Assembly: GCA_024305745.1 (NCBI GenBank)
Contig: JAHRBS010000001.1
Location: 2,852,001 to 2,916,000, forward strand
Length of the DNA stretch: 64,000 nucleotides
DNA from: Polyporus tsugae
Lineage: Eukaryota > Basidiomycota > Agaricomycetes > Polyporales > Polyporaceae
Direction of reading: 5' to 3'
Under the pieces are notes generated by a model. It was not told where the DNA came from. It saw only the letters and a program-made list of their open reading frames with translations, and did no database searches. This document shows, one piece after another, positions 32,818 to 43,640 of the stretch (position 1 is its first letter; each line of letters starts with the position of its first letter). The position numbers and the translations under genes are program-made.

Positions 32818-35010
32818 ATGGACAGCCTCCTCGCCATCGGCGTAGGTCTTGGGCTACGCGGACTCATCGACGCTGTCACACATCATAATCACCGAGTCAA
32901 CGGTTCCCTTGTCGGTCTCTGGGAGGGCGCCGTCCTCCATCACTTTATCACCAAATACCCTTCTACGGTCGATCCTTACATTGCCTATGGATTCAGGCTG
33001 CTCGCCGACCTGCTATGGACCCAGAGCTGGATGCGCCTAATCATCGTTGTCCTATGGACGTTCATGGGAATGCTGCTATCTGACGTTGGCGTGGACCTCT
33101 CCGCTGACCGCCGTTTCCGAAGGCTCACTCGTACGGTGCGCTATGCCGTTATTTACCCCCTCCTACGCCAGTTCTCCTCGCGCAGGAGTTCACCTTCGTC
33201 TTCTGCTGGCCCATCGCACGCGCAGTTTTTCCAAGTCCCCGCCACAACTTCAACGACGTCCACCGCACGCAGTCCCACAACTCACGCCCGCTCTCCCACC
33301 GATGTATCGGGGGCCCCGCGCTCTGCCACCCCTGGCATTCCACGTCGTCCCGCCCTGCGCGTTCCAGGGTCGTTCTCTGACCGTACCTCGGAAACCGACA
33401 CTGACGCGACGCGTCCTCAGCCCATCTCTCGCGACAACTCAAGCACGTCCCAACGAGATGAGTCCGTGACCTCGAGATCCTCAAGCTCTCGCACGCCTTC
33501 TGTTACGTTCTCCGACCCGCTTGTGTCCCAAACACGACCTCTTGCCCGAGGGGCTACCATTCGACGAATCCCCAGCAACCCCGTTCCGCCCAGCATTGCT
33601 TCCGTCCTCTCCCCACCTTCCTCCGTTGGCTCTCCCCCAGCCCATGTGATACGCCCTCCCTTCTCCCGTGTTCCTCGCCCCATTCTCACTACCGTTTCCA
33701 CCATGCCTGCCTCACCGCCAGTCCGGCCGCAATCCCCCGAGCTCGAATACGTCTCCATTCCTGCGATACCCGACAACATCGAACAGACCAACCCCCTCCG
33801 ACCCATCCTCTCCGACGACGAGCGTAGCCTCCGCTCCGGCCTCACGACTCCCAGAAGCGACCGCTCGCGGCCAGACGCCAATATCTACAGCCCACCGCCC
33901 GTCAACTCGGGCCTCACGACGCCCGACCGGTCGTACCGCGCCCTCCCGCACGCCGCGACCCCAATCCCGCACGGGACGAGCTCCGCGTCGAGCACCGTCA
34001 CCGGCGGCACCGATGCGACGGCGGCGCCGCTGCCCATCCGACTACACGAACCCCAACCCGAACCTGATGCTGAGCAAGTACAGGCATCGCTGCTTCACCC
34101 TGGACTGCTTCCTGACATCCCCACCCCCCAGCCGAGCCCGGGCGTAGTGCCGCCCGCGGAGTACCTGCCGAGCCCGAGCCCCGAGGACGAGAAGGCGCCC
34201 CTCCAGATCCGCATGCCCGAGCCTGACCTCGGGGCTGGGGCTGGGGCTGGGGCTGGGGGGAGCCGAGTGACGATGAGCGAGCCGCCGCCGGCGTACGAGC
34301 AGACGCCGGGGCAGGACGAGTCGGGGAGCAATACGCCTGCACAGAGCGTGATTTCGAATGTGGGGGACCGGCAGCGGCTGCTGCAGCGCGCGGAGTCGTT
34401 CCGGAGCACGGCGGACGAGGTGGACAAGCGGCGGGCGCGGCTGAAGCGGGAGCTGGAGGACGCGAGGAGGAATAGGGACCATTGGGCGGCGTTCAGGTTG
34501 AAGCATGAGGTGGACAGGGCGGAGAAGGAGACGAAGGAGCTGCATGCGAAGGCTGCGAGGAGGTTCTACCAGGGTGCGTCACACGGATAATTATTACATT
34601 GGGATGCGGTCTGTGCGGGAGCTGACGCGTTGATGGCTGAATGCAGCGCATAATATGAAGCCGGAGCCGCAGACGATCGATGTCCATCGACTGAAGGTCG
34701 TGGAGGCACGGGAGAAGGTTGAGCAAGCGTTGTACGACGCTATCGTCACCAACACGCCCGAGTTGCGCATCATAACCGGTCGGGGGAACCACTCACAGGG
34801 CGGCATACCCCGGCTGAAACTGGCTATCATCGGCGCCATGGAAGAGTACGCGAATTTCTTGTCTACCATCTCCGTCCTGCAGCTTACGGCTCTGGTTTGT
34901 CTAGCTACCACATCGACGTGTACACAGACCCGAACAACTCCGGAGTGCTCATTATCCACCCCCCATCGAATGCCAAGTTGAACGCGGCTGGCCCGTCGAC
35001 ATCCTCATAG
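32818..35010 (+). CDS. membrane-anchored DUF1771/Smr-domain protein
   Basis: Three exons (32818-34573, 34647-34845, 34905-35010) give 686 residues. The N-terminus has hydrophobic segments, including MRLIIVVLWTFMGMLLSDVG (about residues 77-96). A long Ser/Pro/Thr-rich linker follows, with a Gly-Ala run encoded by a GGGGCT repeat at 34231-34260. The C-terminal third has a charged DUF1771-like helix (RNRDHWAAFRLKHEVDRAEK), then an Smr domain with IDVHRLKVVEAREKVEQAL, IITGRGNHSQGG and NNSGVLIIHP. Smr domains are nicking-endonuclease-like and are often linked to mRNA decay. Coupling to an N-terminal membrane region is the point of interest. Confidence 0.88.
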
Positions 35011-35311
35011 CTATCTCAACGGCCTTCTCTATCTTTCTTGCTTTCTCTGGCTGGTTCGCGTTGTCCCCAGCCTGCTCATGTATCGGAATTCCAGATTATG
35101 TAGTAGTTCCCCAGTCTATAACCCCCTGCCTGTACGATTTGCCACGAGCCAATGCTATCTTGACGTCGCTCACGACTTGCTACACCAACACGCATTTATC
35201 CCCCAGTGTTTTGGTGGTTGAAACCCATTTCTATTTTATGGATTCAGGACTCCCTCAGTGTACATCTATCTGTTTTACAGTCGCATCTGGTGCACATCCG
35301 TGCATTCTCAA
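35011..35311. other. convergent 3' spacer
   Basis: About 300 bases between the stop codons of the Smr gene and the GH92 gene. No gene is visible. Confidence 0.5.
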
Positions 35312-38300
35312 CTAACGCGCAGACGCGAAACCGCCCGTCGACACCGACTCGGGCAGACCCTGCCCACAGCTATCGACCGAGCTCTTGTCCGCCGTGACCT
35401 CGATGACGAGCTCCCCGCCGACGCGGAAGACGTCGTAGAAGTCAAAGTGGCAGCGGTTCGGGGAGACGACGCCGTTGAAGGACACGCTCTTGACGTACGC
35501 CCTCGCCCCCGCCGGGATCGTCTCCTGCACCGAGCGCGCGTCGAAGCCGTTGACGGTCACCGTCGTGCTGACGTTGAGGTACGAGTTGTGGATCGTGTAC
35601 TTGGGGGTGAAGGGCGAGAGGACGAGGAACTGGGAGGTGGACGGGACGGGGTAGAGGCCGAGGAGGTGGAAGGAGAGGAGCGTCGCCATCGCTGCTTGGT
35701 CGTCGTTGCCGGGCAGGCCGGCGGGGGCTGTCAGGGCGTTCGTTGGGTTAGCATAACGGAGGGAAATAGGAGAGAATGGTAGCACGAGAGGGACGTACTA
35801 ATGTCGAAGTTGGTGAAGACTACCTCGCGGACGCGATCGACGGACTTTGTGGGGTGGTTAGCGTAGTGGTAGCCGATCGGGGTCTGGAAGGAGGGCTCGT
35901 TGCCGGCGAGGTAGTAGCCCGCGTCGAAGAAGTGGTCAAGACGGTTTACAAACGTGGTCTGTATGAAGCCACACACAATCAGACATCACAACACGACATG
36001 CCCGCCGAAGAAAGGCACGTACGTTTCCGCCCATGAGGTCGATGAGGTGGGCAGTGTCGTGCGGCGCGAACCAGGAGTACTCCCAGGAGGAGGACTCGTA
36101 GAAGCCGACGTTGTTGTTGCCCTGGAGTGAGCATGCGCGGGAGTCGTTTTTGTCGTTCGGGGAGCAGTCGATGGGGTCGGTGTAGGAGAAGGTGCCGTTC
36201 GAGAAACGCTTCTGCGAGAAGCCCTTGAACCCATCGCTTTCGACGCTTGGGTCCCAAATGTTGCGGTAGAACTACTACATTGTCAATAACGGTACGATGA
36301 GATTGAAGCGCAAATAATGGACGCACCAGCGAGCGGTTGGTGTACTTGGCAACGTCGTCCGTCTTGTTAAGGAGGAGCGCAACTTGACGGACGGCGAAGT
36401 CCTCAAAGGCGTACTGAAGAACACGTCAGACTTGCTAGTCAGCGTATGCATACGCAAAATACGTACCTCGAGCGTGCGACTGCCCTCGCGAGTCTGGCGA
36501 CCAACACTCTGGGTGTCCAACACACCGAACGGGACGTATCCGTACTGCTTGTACACGTTGACCTGACGGCCGAGCGTGTTCCACTCGGGCGGGTTCACCT
36601 CAGCATCAGCGAGCATCGCCGAGTACAGCTCGTTCAGGTCGATCCCGAGCGCCGCCGCCTCGTTGTGGTAGAGCATCGCGAACTGCCCGACGATGGGGTC
36701 CGCGCTCGACCCGCCCTGCGTCCACCCGGGCAGGTTGTTCGCGCGGCACTCGGGCATCCAGCCGAGCTTGCGCCAGCCGTCAATGTAGTTGTCAACGATC
36801 TGCGCGAACTCGGCGGGCGAGTGCAGCGACATGAGCGGGTAGTACGTGCGGAACGTGTCCCACGAGCAGTACAGCGAGTCGAAGTACGGGTGCGTCGTGC
36901 CCGCGAACGCGCCTTGCGTCTCGCCCGTCGCGTTGTTCGGCGTGAGCGACGCGCGGTAGAGCGACGAGTAGAGCATCTCGGTGACGTTCGCGGGCGTGTG
37001 CGCGAGGTCGATCGCGATCTTACTCAGCTTCTCGTTCCAGAGCGCCTGGGATTGGGCGACGATCTCCTGGAACGAGGACGTGCCGACCTCGCTCTCCGCG
37101 TTCGCGCATGCCTGGTCGACCGAGACGAAGGAGACACCGACGCGGATGTTGATTTCTGTAGGCTCGCCGTCGTAGGAGAAGAGCGCGCCAGATTCGTAGA
37201 CGCCACCGATGAGGTTGCGGGTGAGATTCAGGGAGGTCACGCCAAGGCCCTTCGCGTTGAAGAGCTCGCTGGAAGTCAGTGGTCGCTTTCCGTGAGCGGC
37301 CATTCCTCGGACCCTAAGCGGTGTGCACTTACGAAGACATTCCAGTCCAGACGCCGTACTCGCTGAGCTTTTGCTTGCCGCCGTCGAGGATATCGTAGCA
37401 GGCGAATGCCTGGTAGCTGTACACACCAGGGCCGAAACTGGAACCCCAACGTCCGCCAATAGTGATCCGACCAAGGTGTGGGTCGATGTTCAGGGAACCT
37501 CCCGCGAACGATGCGGGGAGATCGTTAGAGAGGTCGAGCGAGAAGTACGGCTTGCCCGAGCCCTTGGGGAACGTGAACCGCTCAAGGCCCGCGCGGCGCG
37601 TCGAAGTCGCCTCCATTTTGATATCATTGTCAAGGGTCTGGGAGAAGTAGCCCGGGTAGGCGTCCTATGGTATGAATTGGTGAGTACGACTGGGTGACGG
37701 CGTCCTGTGGGAAGACGCACATCCGTGTTGTTCTTCCGGAAGCGCTCACGGTCGGCGAGAAGCACCTCGCAGCTGTCGAACCCACCGGGGCACAGCATAG
37801 GCATGATCTCGAAGTTGCCATAAGTTCCTTTCGGGCGGTATATGTGAGCCAGCAGCGTTTGGTATACTGTATTTATGTGGCTTACCCAGCGAGGATCCAG
37901 TTCCACTGTCATGGAGAGGACTAAGTCCACGGATCTTCTGGGTCGGGTCGGTGATGTAGCCTGTGAAGGGAAACGTTTCGGTGGACTGTTCTAAAGAACG
38001 AGAACGAGACAGAACACGGACCAGCAGGAGCGTAGCCCGTTAAGTCCGTAGAGAACTTGACCTGATTTGGTGCCAATTCAGACGATTGGAGATTAGATTG
38101 CTTTAGCGTGTACCACTGGAAAGTATGTGCATGACGCACCATTCCAAAGGGCACAGACGCGCCGGGGCTGTACAAGACGTGAAGGATGTTCAGCTGAGCA
38201 TGTGTGTGCGAGTGCAAGAAACGTGAGGCGTACCAAACATCGCCGAAGTTGTCCGTGCCGATGAAGACGTTGACAAATTGGGTATAGTCGACGTTGGTCG

Positions 38301-38430
38301 AGTTGGACACTCCGGCCTTCTTGATTGCAGCTGAGATGCGCTTCTGCACCTCAGATGAGGGTTGTGCGTGCACCACTCCGACGAGGGAGACGGCGACGAG
38401 CACCCAGAGCGCCAGCAACTTCGCGGCCAT
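35312..38430 (-). CDS. GH92 alpha-mannosidase, secreted
   Basis: Calcium-dependent exo-alpha-mannosidase of family GH92, expected to trim mannose from fungal or glycoprotein glycans outside the cell. Eleven exons on the minus strand (38430-38234, 38167-38140, 38061-38022, 37960-37886, 37827-37721, 37664-37333, 37268-36467, 36413-36327, 36271-36023, 35958-35799, 35727-35312) give 830 residues. A signal peptide (LLALWVLVAVSLVGVVHA) starts the protein. Family landmarks are VNVFIGTDNFGDV, CPGASVPFGMV, HDSGTGSS, YFDSLYCSWDTFRTYYPL, MPECRANNLPGW, YESSSWEYSWFAPHD and the highly conserved GLPGNDDQ. Exon 2 is only 28 nt. The protein looks complete. Confidence 0.95.
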
Positions 38431-38962
38431 ACCAGTGGTAGTGTGAGGACCAAGCGAGGCTCGAATACCCCGACACTCTTCCGCATCTTTATGTACTCTC
38501 GCCTAGCAGACACCGAAGCTGCCCACGGTGGATAGGCGGCGTCGCGAAGGCTCCATAGCACATGTAGCCCCGATGGCCAGAAATTCGGTCGCATGCACTC
38601 ACTGTAACTCGTGATCATTCCTCTGCCTCTTGACGCCTGTTCGAGGTTCGCTCGCGCATCCGCGCTGCCCAACAAGGCTGTCATCCCGACGGCAGGAGGG
38701 CGGCCTGAGAGCCATCGGATGAGTGTTGCGCTTCCATTCTGTCACGAGTCACGGCTCGAGCGGGCCATCAGAAGGTCCCGGTATCTAACAAGAGAGACAA
38801 CGTATCGATATCGCTCGTAATGGTTCCGATTGGAAGGTCTCATGATGCTGGGCTTAGAGTGATACCGTAACATCAACATTAGAACAATACGATGATACGA
38901 GACGGCGGCCACTATAAAATGCACGCACCTCGTCATGCAGTCCCTTCCGTGCCGTTATCGGG
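38431..38962. other. intergenic, no gene seen
   Basis: Holds the GH92 promoter and the 3' region of the peptidyl-tRNA hydrolase gene. No additional gene is supported. Confidence 0.5.
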
Positions 38963-39671
38963 TCAAGACCTCGCTGCTGCTGCCTTCTTCAGGATCCTCA
39001 TCAGCTCGTTCCACACGAGATCTGGCCCTGACCCTGTTGCACTCCAGAATTCACGTTCTCGCGCAGAAAGCGGGCCGAGGACGAAGTTAGTGACGTCGAT
39101 ACCACCTCCACCTCCCTCTGGCCCGCCGCGCCCAATGCCTAATCGGAGACGGTGGAAGTCGGGGTCATTGCCCAACGCGGCCATGATGCTGCGTACACCA
39201 TTATGGCCATTGGCGGAGCCGCCGAACTTTGGTGAGAGAGCGCATGGTTTGTGATCAAGTGAATCATGGATAACGATCATGTTGGCGGGGTTGATGGCGG
39301 CCTTGCGCAACATCTGAACAACGGGTCTGCCTGAGATGTTCATCAATGCTCCTGTGAGTGTATATGACGCAGAAGTAAATGTATGTGCATGATAAAAGAT
39401 AGCGTTCGAGACTGACTTGGCTTGAAGAGCGTGAGGGAGACCGTGTCTCGTCCGAGATCCACGCTAGTGCTCGCGGCCCATCCAGAGCGTTCTGAGGACA
39501 AATGTATACCAAGTCGTTTCGCGAGCACATCGACCGCAAGGTGGCCCAGGCTGAAAATGTCGGTCTTCAGTGTCAGCATTGGTAAAGCGTGAGCGGCAAT
39601 CACTACCTATGCCTTGTCCCCGGGAAAGTAACATTGCCTAGCCCAACTACAAGGAAGTGAGGGTTGGCCAT
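38963..39671 (-). CDS. PTH1: peptidyl-tRNA hydrolase (bacterial Pth type)
   Basis: Hydrolyses peptidyl-tRNA released from stalled ribosomes; in fungi the bacterial-type enzyme is often mitochondrial. Three exons (39671-39607, 39550-39417, 39351-38963) give 195 residues. Active-site residues are present: Asn in VVGLGNVTFPGTRH, His in the same block, Asp in VIHDSLD, and Asn in GSANGHNGVRS. MNISGRPV and FHRLRLGIGRGG are also typical. The protein starts almost directly at the catalytic fold (MANPHFLVVGLGN), so no mitochondrial presequence is obvious from this start. A Gly-run loop (PEGGGGG) occurs near residue 152. Confidence 0.94.
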
Positions 39672-39944
39672 GAGCTGTCCGTGTGCAATCGTGCGACAAG
39701 ATCAGTAAGCCTTGGATCATACTCATGAATGAGATTCTTACCGAAAACTATGTTATTAGTTGGGTCTGTACGATAAACGAATGATTCAAATGTCTTTGCA
39801 CGGAAGCAACGAGAAAGCCTAATAGATGAGGGTAGAGTACTCAGTATCATCGCCTCACAAGAAGCAACCAAGATATAAATTGCATTTTTCATAGGAAACC
39901 AGTCAACTTATCTGTACTGTCACGGTCTAGTCGCAACGCTAGTC

Positions 39945-40213
39945 CAGATTCAGGACCTGAATCTCAGAGGTGCCGCATACAATCAAGTAACAATGACCTT
40001 ATAATGAGCTATTAATTGGGATTCCGGTCCTGAACAGCGAATACCACCCACCGGAACAGCCGTGTAAAATGGCCTGCCTGTTTCAAGTGTTTGGTCTCCT
40101 GTGACGGACCTGTGTACAAGCCTGTTCAGGACCGTGCGGCCGTAACCCCGGATAGGCCCAGCTGATAAGGTCATTGTTGCTCGATTATATGCGAGATTCA
40201 GGTCCTGAACCAG
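39945..40213. mobile_element. fold-back / MITE-like inverted-repeat element
   Basis: Two arms are imperfect reverse complements: the left arm is 39945-40002 and the right arm is 40165-40213. The inner end AACAATGACCTTAT (39989-40002) pairs perfectly with ATAAGGTCATTGTT (40165-40178). The outer ends both carry the self-palindromic motif TTCAGG(A/T)CCTGAA. A second nested pair, CGGTCCTGAACAG (40025-40037) and CTGTTCAGGACCG (40122-40134), extends the symmetry. The whole unit could form one long hairpin. It encodes no protein. Target-site duplications are not clear. The right arm lacks about 10 bases present in the left arm. Confidence 0.65.
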
Positions 40214-40632
40214 CTTTTCGACTATGGCTATGACATCACTGTCACAATTACAAGCCTGTTCCGGGACGCGGATATGGGTGATTGACTGTCGTAGTGCGTA
40301 CTGACCTTGGTGATGGTTGTGGTGGTGGTGGTGGTTCAAGTCAAGCCTCAAAAACCCCCCAAACAGGCACGATCGAGATGCATACGCGGTCACTTGACAC
40401 TCTTCGGGTTCGAATCCGCGAGTGGTTCGCTTTTTCGTGTGCATGAATTTATGACGTAATTATCTGACAGGTCGGGCTGATGGCGCGCCGTCTGTGCGCA
40501 TGCTCATGCTCGCTCGCCAACGGCAAGCACTGGTTGCACGTTTCTCGTCCCCCCGGTAACGTTGTACCCCCTCATGCACATGCTCTGACTCTGCCCTCTT
40601 CCACCACACTCATCTCATCGGCGGCGGCGACG
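40214..40632. other. spacer with repeat debris next to the fold-back element
   Basis: Contains a partial direct copy of the fold-back inner sequence (CAAGCCTGTTCCGGGACG at about 40250-40267, compared with 40117-40134), a (TGG)n run near 40320-40338, and a B-box-like GGTTCGAATCC (40407-40417) followed by T5 (40431-40435). These look like remnants of a Pol III-type or foldback repeat. The 3' part is the leader of the PAQR gene. Confidence 0.4.
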
Positions 40633-42584
40633 ATGGAGACAATGGCAACAACAGCGGTCGAGGGACATACCTCCGACACCCGTCTCCGCCGTCCCGTGCA
40701 GCTCTCGAGGAGAAGACTCTCAACCTTCCAGGCCGGACGGTATGCCCTCCCGCAACCTTGTCATCACCTCCCCCGCTCCATCGAAGCCCTCGACCTATCC
40801 CTCACATCTCTCCCGCCAACTCTTGCCACCCTCCGTCTCCATGTTCTCTCCTATCTCGCAGATCTGGAGTCTCGACTCTCCCTTCTCGAGTCTCCCATTT
40901 CTACAGAAGCAATCGTGGCCCAGGGGGAGCTCACCATGGAAGAGGCTGGCGCATGGGCCCGCGATGGTCTCGAGATGCTTCGCTCTATACGGGAGGACGT
41001 TCTCTCCCACCTCCCCGACATGTTCTCTCTCGACGCCGTCCCGTCCGTCGAGGATGTCGAGGAGTTCGTCAACACCCACATGCCGGATGTCCCCGCCCTC
41101 CCAGAAATGCGCTCCCATCTCCCGGACGTGTCTGATGTCGTCCGTTCCCACTTCCCCGACTTCAACCTGTCCGATGTCCGCTCACGACTAGACGACGTCC
41201 GTTCACGCATTTCCGACCTAGACTTCAATAGACCGCTAAACTACGTCCCAACGCTGTCTCATAGTCTTCAGTCCCTGCAAGCACATCTGTCCACCATGGA
41301 GCTTCCGTCCAACATGTATCTATCATCCTTCGCCCCAAGTGCTACCCTCTCTGCCCTCCTTGACAAGGTCCTCTCCTCTCACTTGGTCGCCGACATCTCT
41401 TCTGACCTCCGAAGTGGGGAGGAGTCCCTGGAGAAGGCTGCAATGGAGATAGCGCTAGCCATGAAACGATCCCTTAACGGATCTCGTCTCATCCAGTACG
41501 TCGACCTGCCCCAGCAATGGCGCAACAACCCGTTCGTCGAAGGCGGCTATAGGTCAGTATGACATCGATAACGTCATGGCAAACGTGCGCAGCTAATCCC
41601 CTTTCATCTGAACGTGTAGATTCATCCCTCTACATGATTGGCCGCGACTCGTCCTCTCGCTTTTCGCGTTACACAACGAGACTCGTGCGTATATCTCCTC
41701 TTATCGATGTGGGCCCATTTCCAATAGGCTGACGGAGTTCCCAGTGAATATCCACACTCATTTGATACCCTTCTTGCTCTGGTCTTTTGCCTTCTTCCGC
41801 TTCTCTCCATTTTATGACGCATCCGACCTCCAAGAACCGGTTAAAGCCGCGTTCACCGCGTTTGCCTTGCTGTGTCTCTTCACCAGCGCGCTATGGCATA
41901 CCATGGCTGGCTGTGCGCATCCCGAGGGCATGGAATTTTGTGCCAGAGTAGATTATGTTGGCATCGGCTGGTAAGTCTTAGCGATCGTCTTTGATACATT
42001 TCTGAAGCAGACCGACATCTCACCAACGCTTTGCAGGCTTATCAGCGCAAGCGTCGGCACGGTCGTTTATTACGGTTTTCAATGCCGTCCGACCGAGCGC
42101 GATGCATTCCTGCTGCTCTGCTTTGCCGTCGGCGTTTCCGGCAGCATCGTCCCGTTCACGAACTGGTTCAACCAACGAGAATACAAGGCGAGTCTCCGAC
42201 GACCATGAACTGAGTTACCACCCTTTGTACTGACGCCATGTCGACCAGAACGCACGCATCGTGTTCTTCGTCTCCCTGGCTTTCAGCAGCATCGCCCCCC
42301 TCGTGCAGCTCTCCCATCTCCACTCCGTCCAGGATATGTACGGCTTCATCTCACCGATCGTGCCCTCGATCGCGTCGTACCTCGTCGGGCTCGTATTCTA
42401 CGCGACGCACTTCCCCGAGTGCGTGTTCGCGCCGCGCTGGCCGTCGATGCGCTGGCTCGACTGGCTCGGCGGCGGCTCGCACGCCATCTGGCACGTCTTC
42501 ATCGTGCTCGCGATCAGCCTGCACAGGCGCGGGATGGAGGACATGAAGGCAGGCATCGGGGAGACGTGCGTTTCGGCGTCGTGA
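40633..42584 (+). CDS. PAQR / haemolysin-III family receptor
   Basis: Seven-helix membrane protein related to adiponectin receptors and yeast Izh proteins, likely a zinc-dependent ceramidase-type or sterol/zinc-homeostasis protein. Five exons (40633-41552, 41620-41684, 41745-41970, 42037-42187, 42249-42584) give 565 residues. The ATG at 40633 is preferred, but 40480 is also in frame. Family motifs are LHNETLNIHTHLIPF, TSALWHTMAGCAHPEG and GGGSHAIWHVFIV, which hold the three metal-ligand His residues. Seven hydrophobic segments lie in the C-terminal half. Intron 4 starts GC (AAG followed by GCGAGT) and ends CAG. The N-terminal 300 residues are an unusual soluble extension with repeated HLPD/HFPD units. 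Confidence 0.9.
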
Positions 42585-43136
42585 GCCGGGTGGGTGGTAC
42601 GGTACATGGCTGTTGTTGTTAATATTTTCTTTACGGGTCTTGGATGAGGAGGAATGGGCTGATGTTTGAGCGCTTGAGCACTTAAGTGCGGGTTGCCAGA
42701 CTCGGCAGAAGGTGCTGGGCGGTTGTTCTGTAACTTACACTGTTGATGATATTTCTACGTACAGACTGTACAGTCAGATCTGTACATTATTCTTCTGATT
42801 ATTGGATTGGACGAAGAGAACCATCTTTCGCCTGGCCACGGGCTCCCTACACCTGAAGTGATCTGAAGGGTCGGTCCCATGATTATCTGCGACCGTGATC
42901 CGATTCAGAGGTATGTAAGTAATTTGTTGTGGTCAGCAACGCCTGCCTACTCGTCAACGCGTCACTTCAACGCTGACGGCGAGGAGATCTACTTGCTCGC
43001 CAGTACGACAAGTGCACGCTCTTGGGCACAGCCTGGTGGTGGACATAACTTAACCGTTGACTCCGACGTCTAGCGCTGCCCCCTCGTACGCTCTCTTGAC
43101 CTTCACTCCTCCGCGTCACTTCCCACTCCCCTCGGC
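42585..43136. other. intergenic, promoter of the first F-box/WD40 copy
   Basis: No gene seen. The stretch 42884-42920 resembles 45423-45460 upstream of the second copy (shared TGCGACC and GATTCAGAGG), so this is probably duplicated promoter sequence. Confidence 0.45.
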
Positions 43137-43640
43137 ATGGAGCCCCCGAAACTGCCCTGTGAAGTCATCGAGAGGATAATCGGCCATTCTGTTGACCATC
43201 CCGACACGCTGAACAGTTTCTCCTTCACGTGTAGTCAACTCCGTCCTCGCGCTCTCTGTTTAATGGTCGGTCGTGTCACTCTCTGGAGCAGGAGCCGTAC
43301 CTTTGCGTTCGTCGACTTTGTCCGGGCCAAACCTCACCTCAAGCCGCTCGTCCGGTCGATCGTCGTAGATCCGACGGAATTTGCGCCCTTCCTTCACATC
43401 CTGCCGAATCTGTCTGAAATCGATTATCACACAATATCCCTCTTCTCTCACTTGCTTCCAGCGATTCGGGACCCACATCCAAACGTTACACCTCTCCGGT
43501 CTTTCCTTCGCGACGTATCTGCCATTTGCACGACTGCTCTTGGCTTTCACAAACATCTCGCATCTCTTGCGCGGGGGATGGGACGGTCGTTATCCGACGG
43601 ATGCAGGATATTGTTCCGATAGACTCTACACAGGGCTCGT
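43137..43640 (+). pseudogene. F-box/WD40 pseudogene, internally deleted
   Basis: The first 90-100 codons match the start of the intact genes at 45620 and 50500 (compare LPCEVIERIIGHS with LPWEVIERIIDHS). After LPNLSEI a deletion shifts the frame. The expected SLTCFQRFGTHIQTLHL and ATYLPFARLLLAF are still present, but in another frame (about 43455-43560). At about 43575 the sequence jumps to the last codons of the WD40 domain (GACGGTCGTTATCCGACGG, compared with the end of the 45620 gene). About 1.8 kb, covering the middle of the gene and nearly all WD repeats, is missing. The first frame would make a truncated F-box-only peptide of 161 residues. Whether that is made is unknown. Confidence 0.8.

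Noticed and set aside
36446..37366. 306-codon plus-strand frame across the GH92 gene
   Set aside because: It is a mirror of GC-rich codons; GH92 motifs and introns are on the minus strand.
40396..40440. tRNA-like B-box with T5 terminator
   Set aside because: GGTTCGAATCC and a T-run are present, but the T-stem has two mismatches, no matching acceptor 5' half or A-box is found upstream, and no anticodon arm forms.
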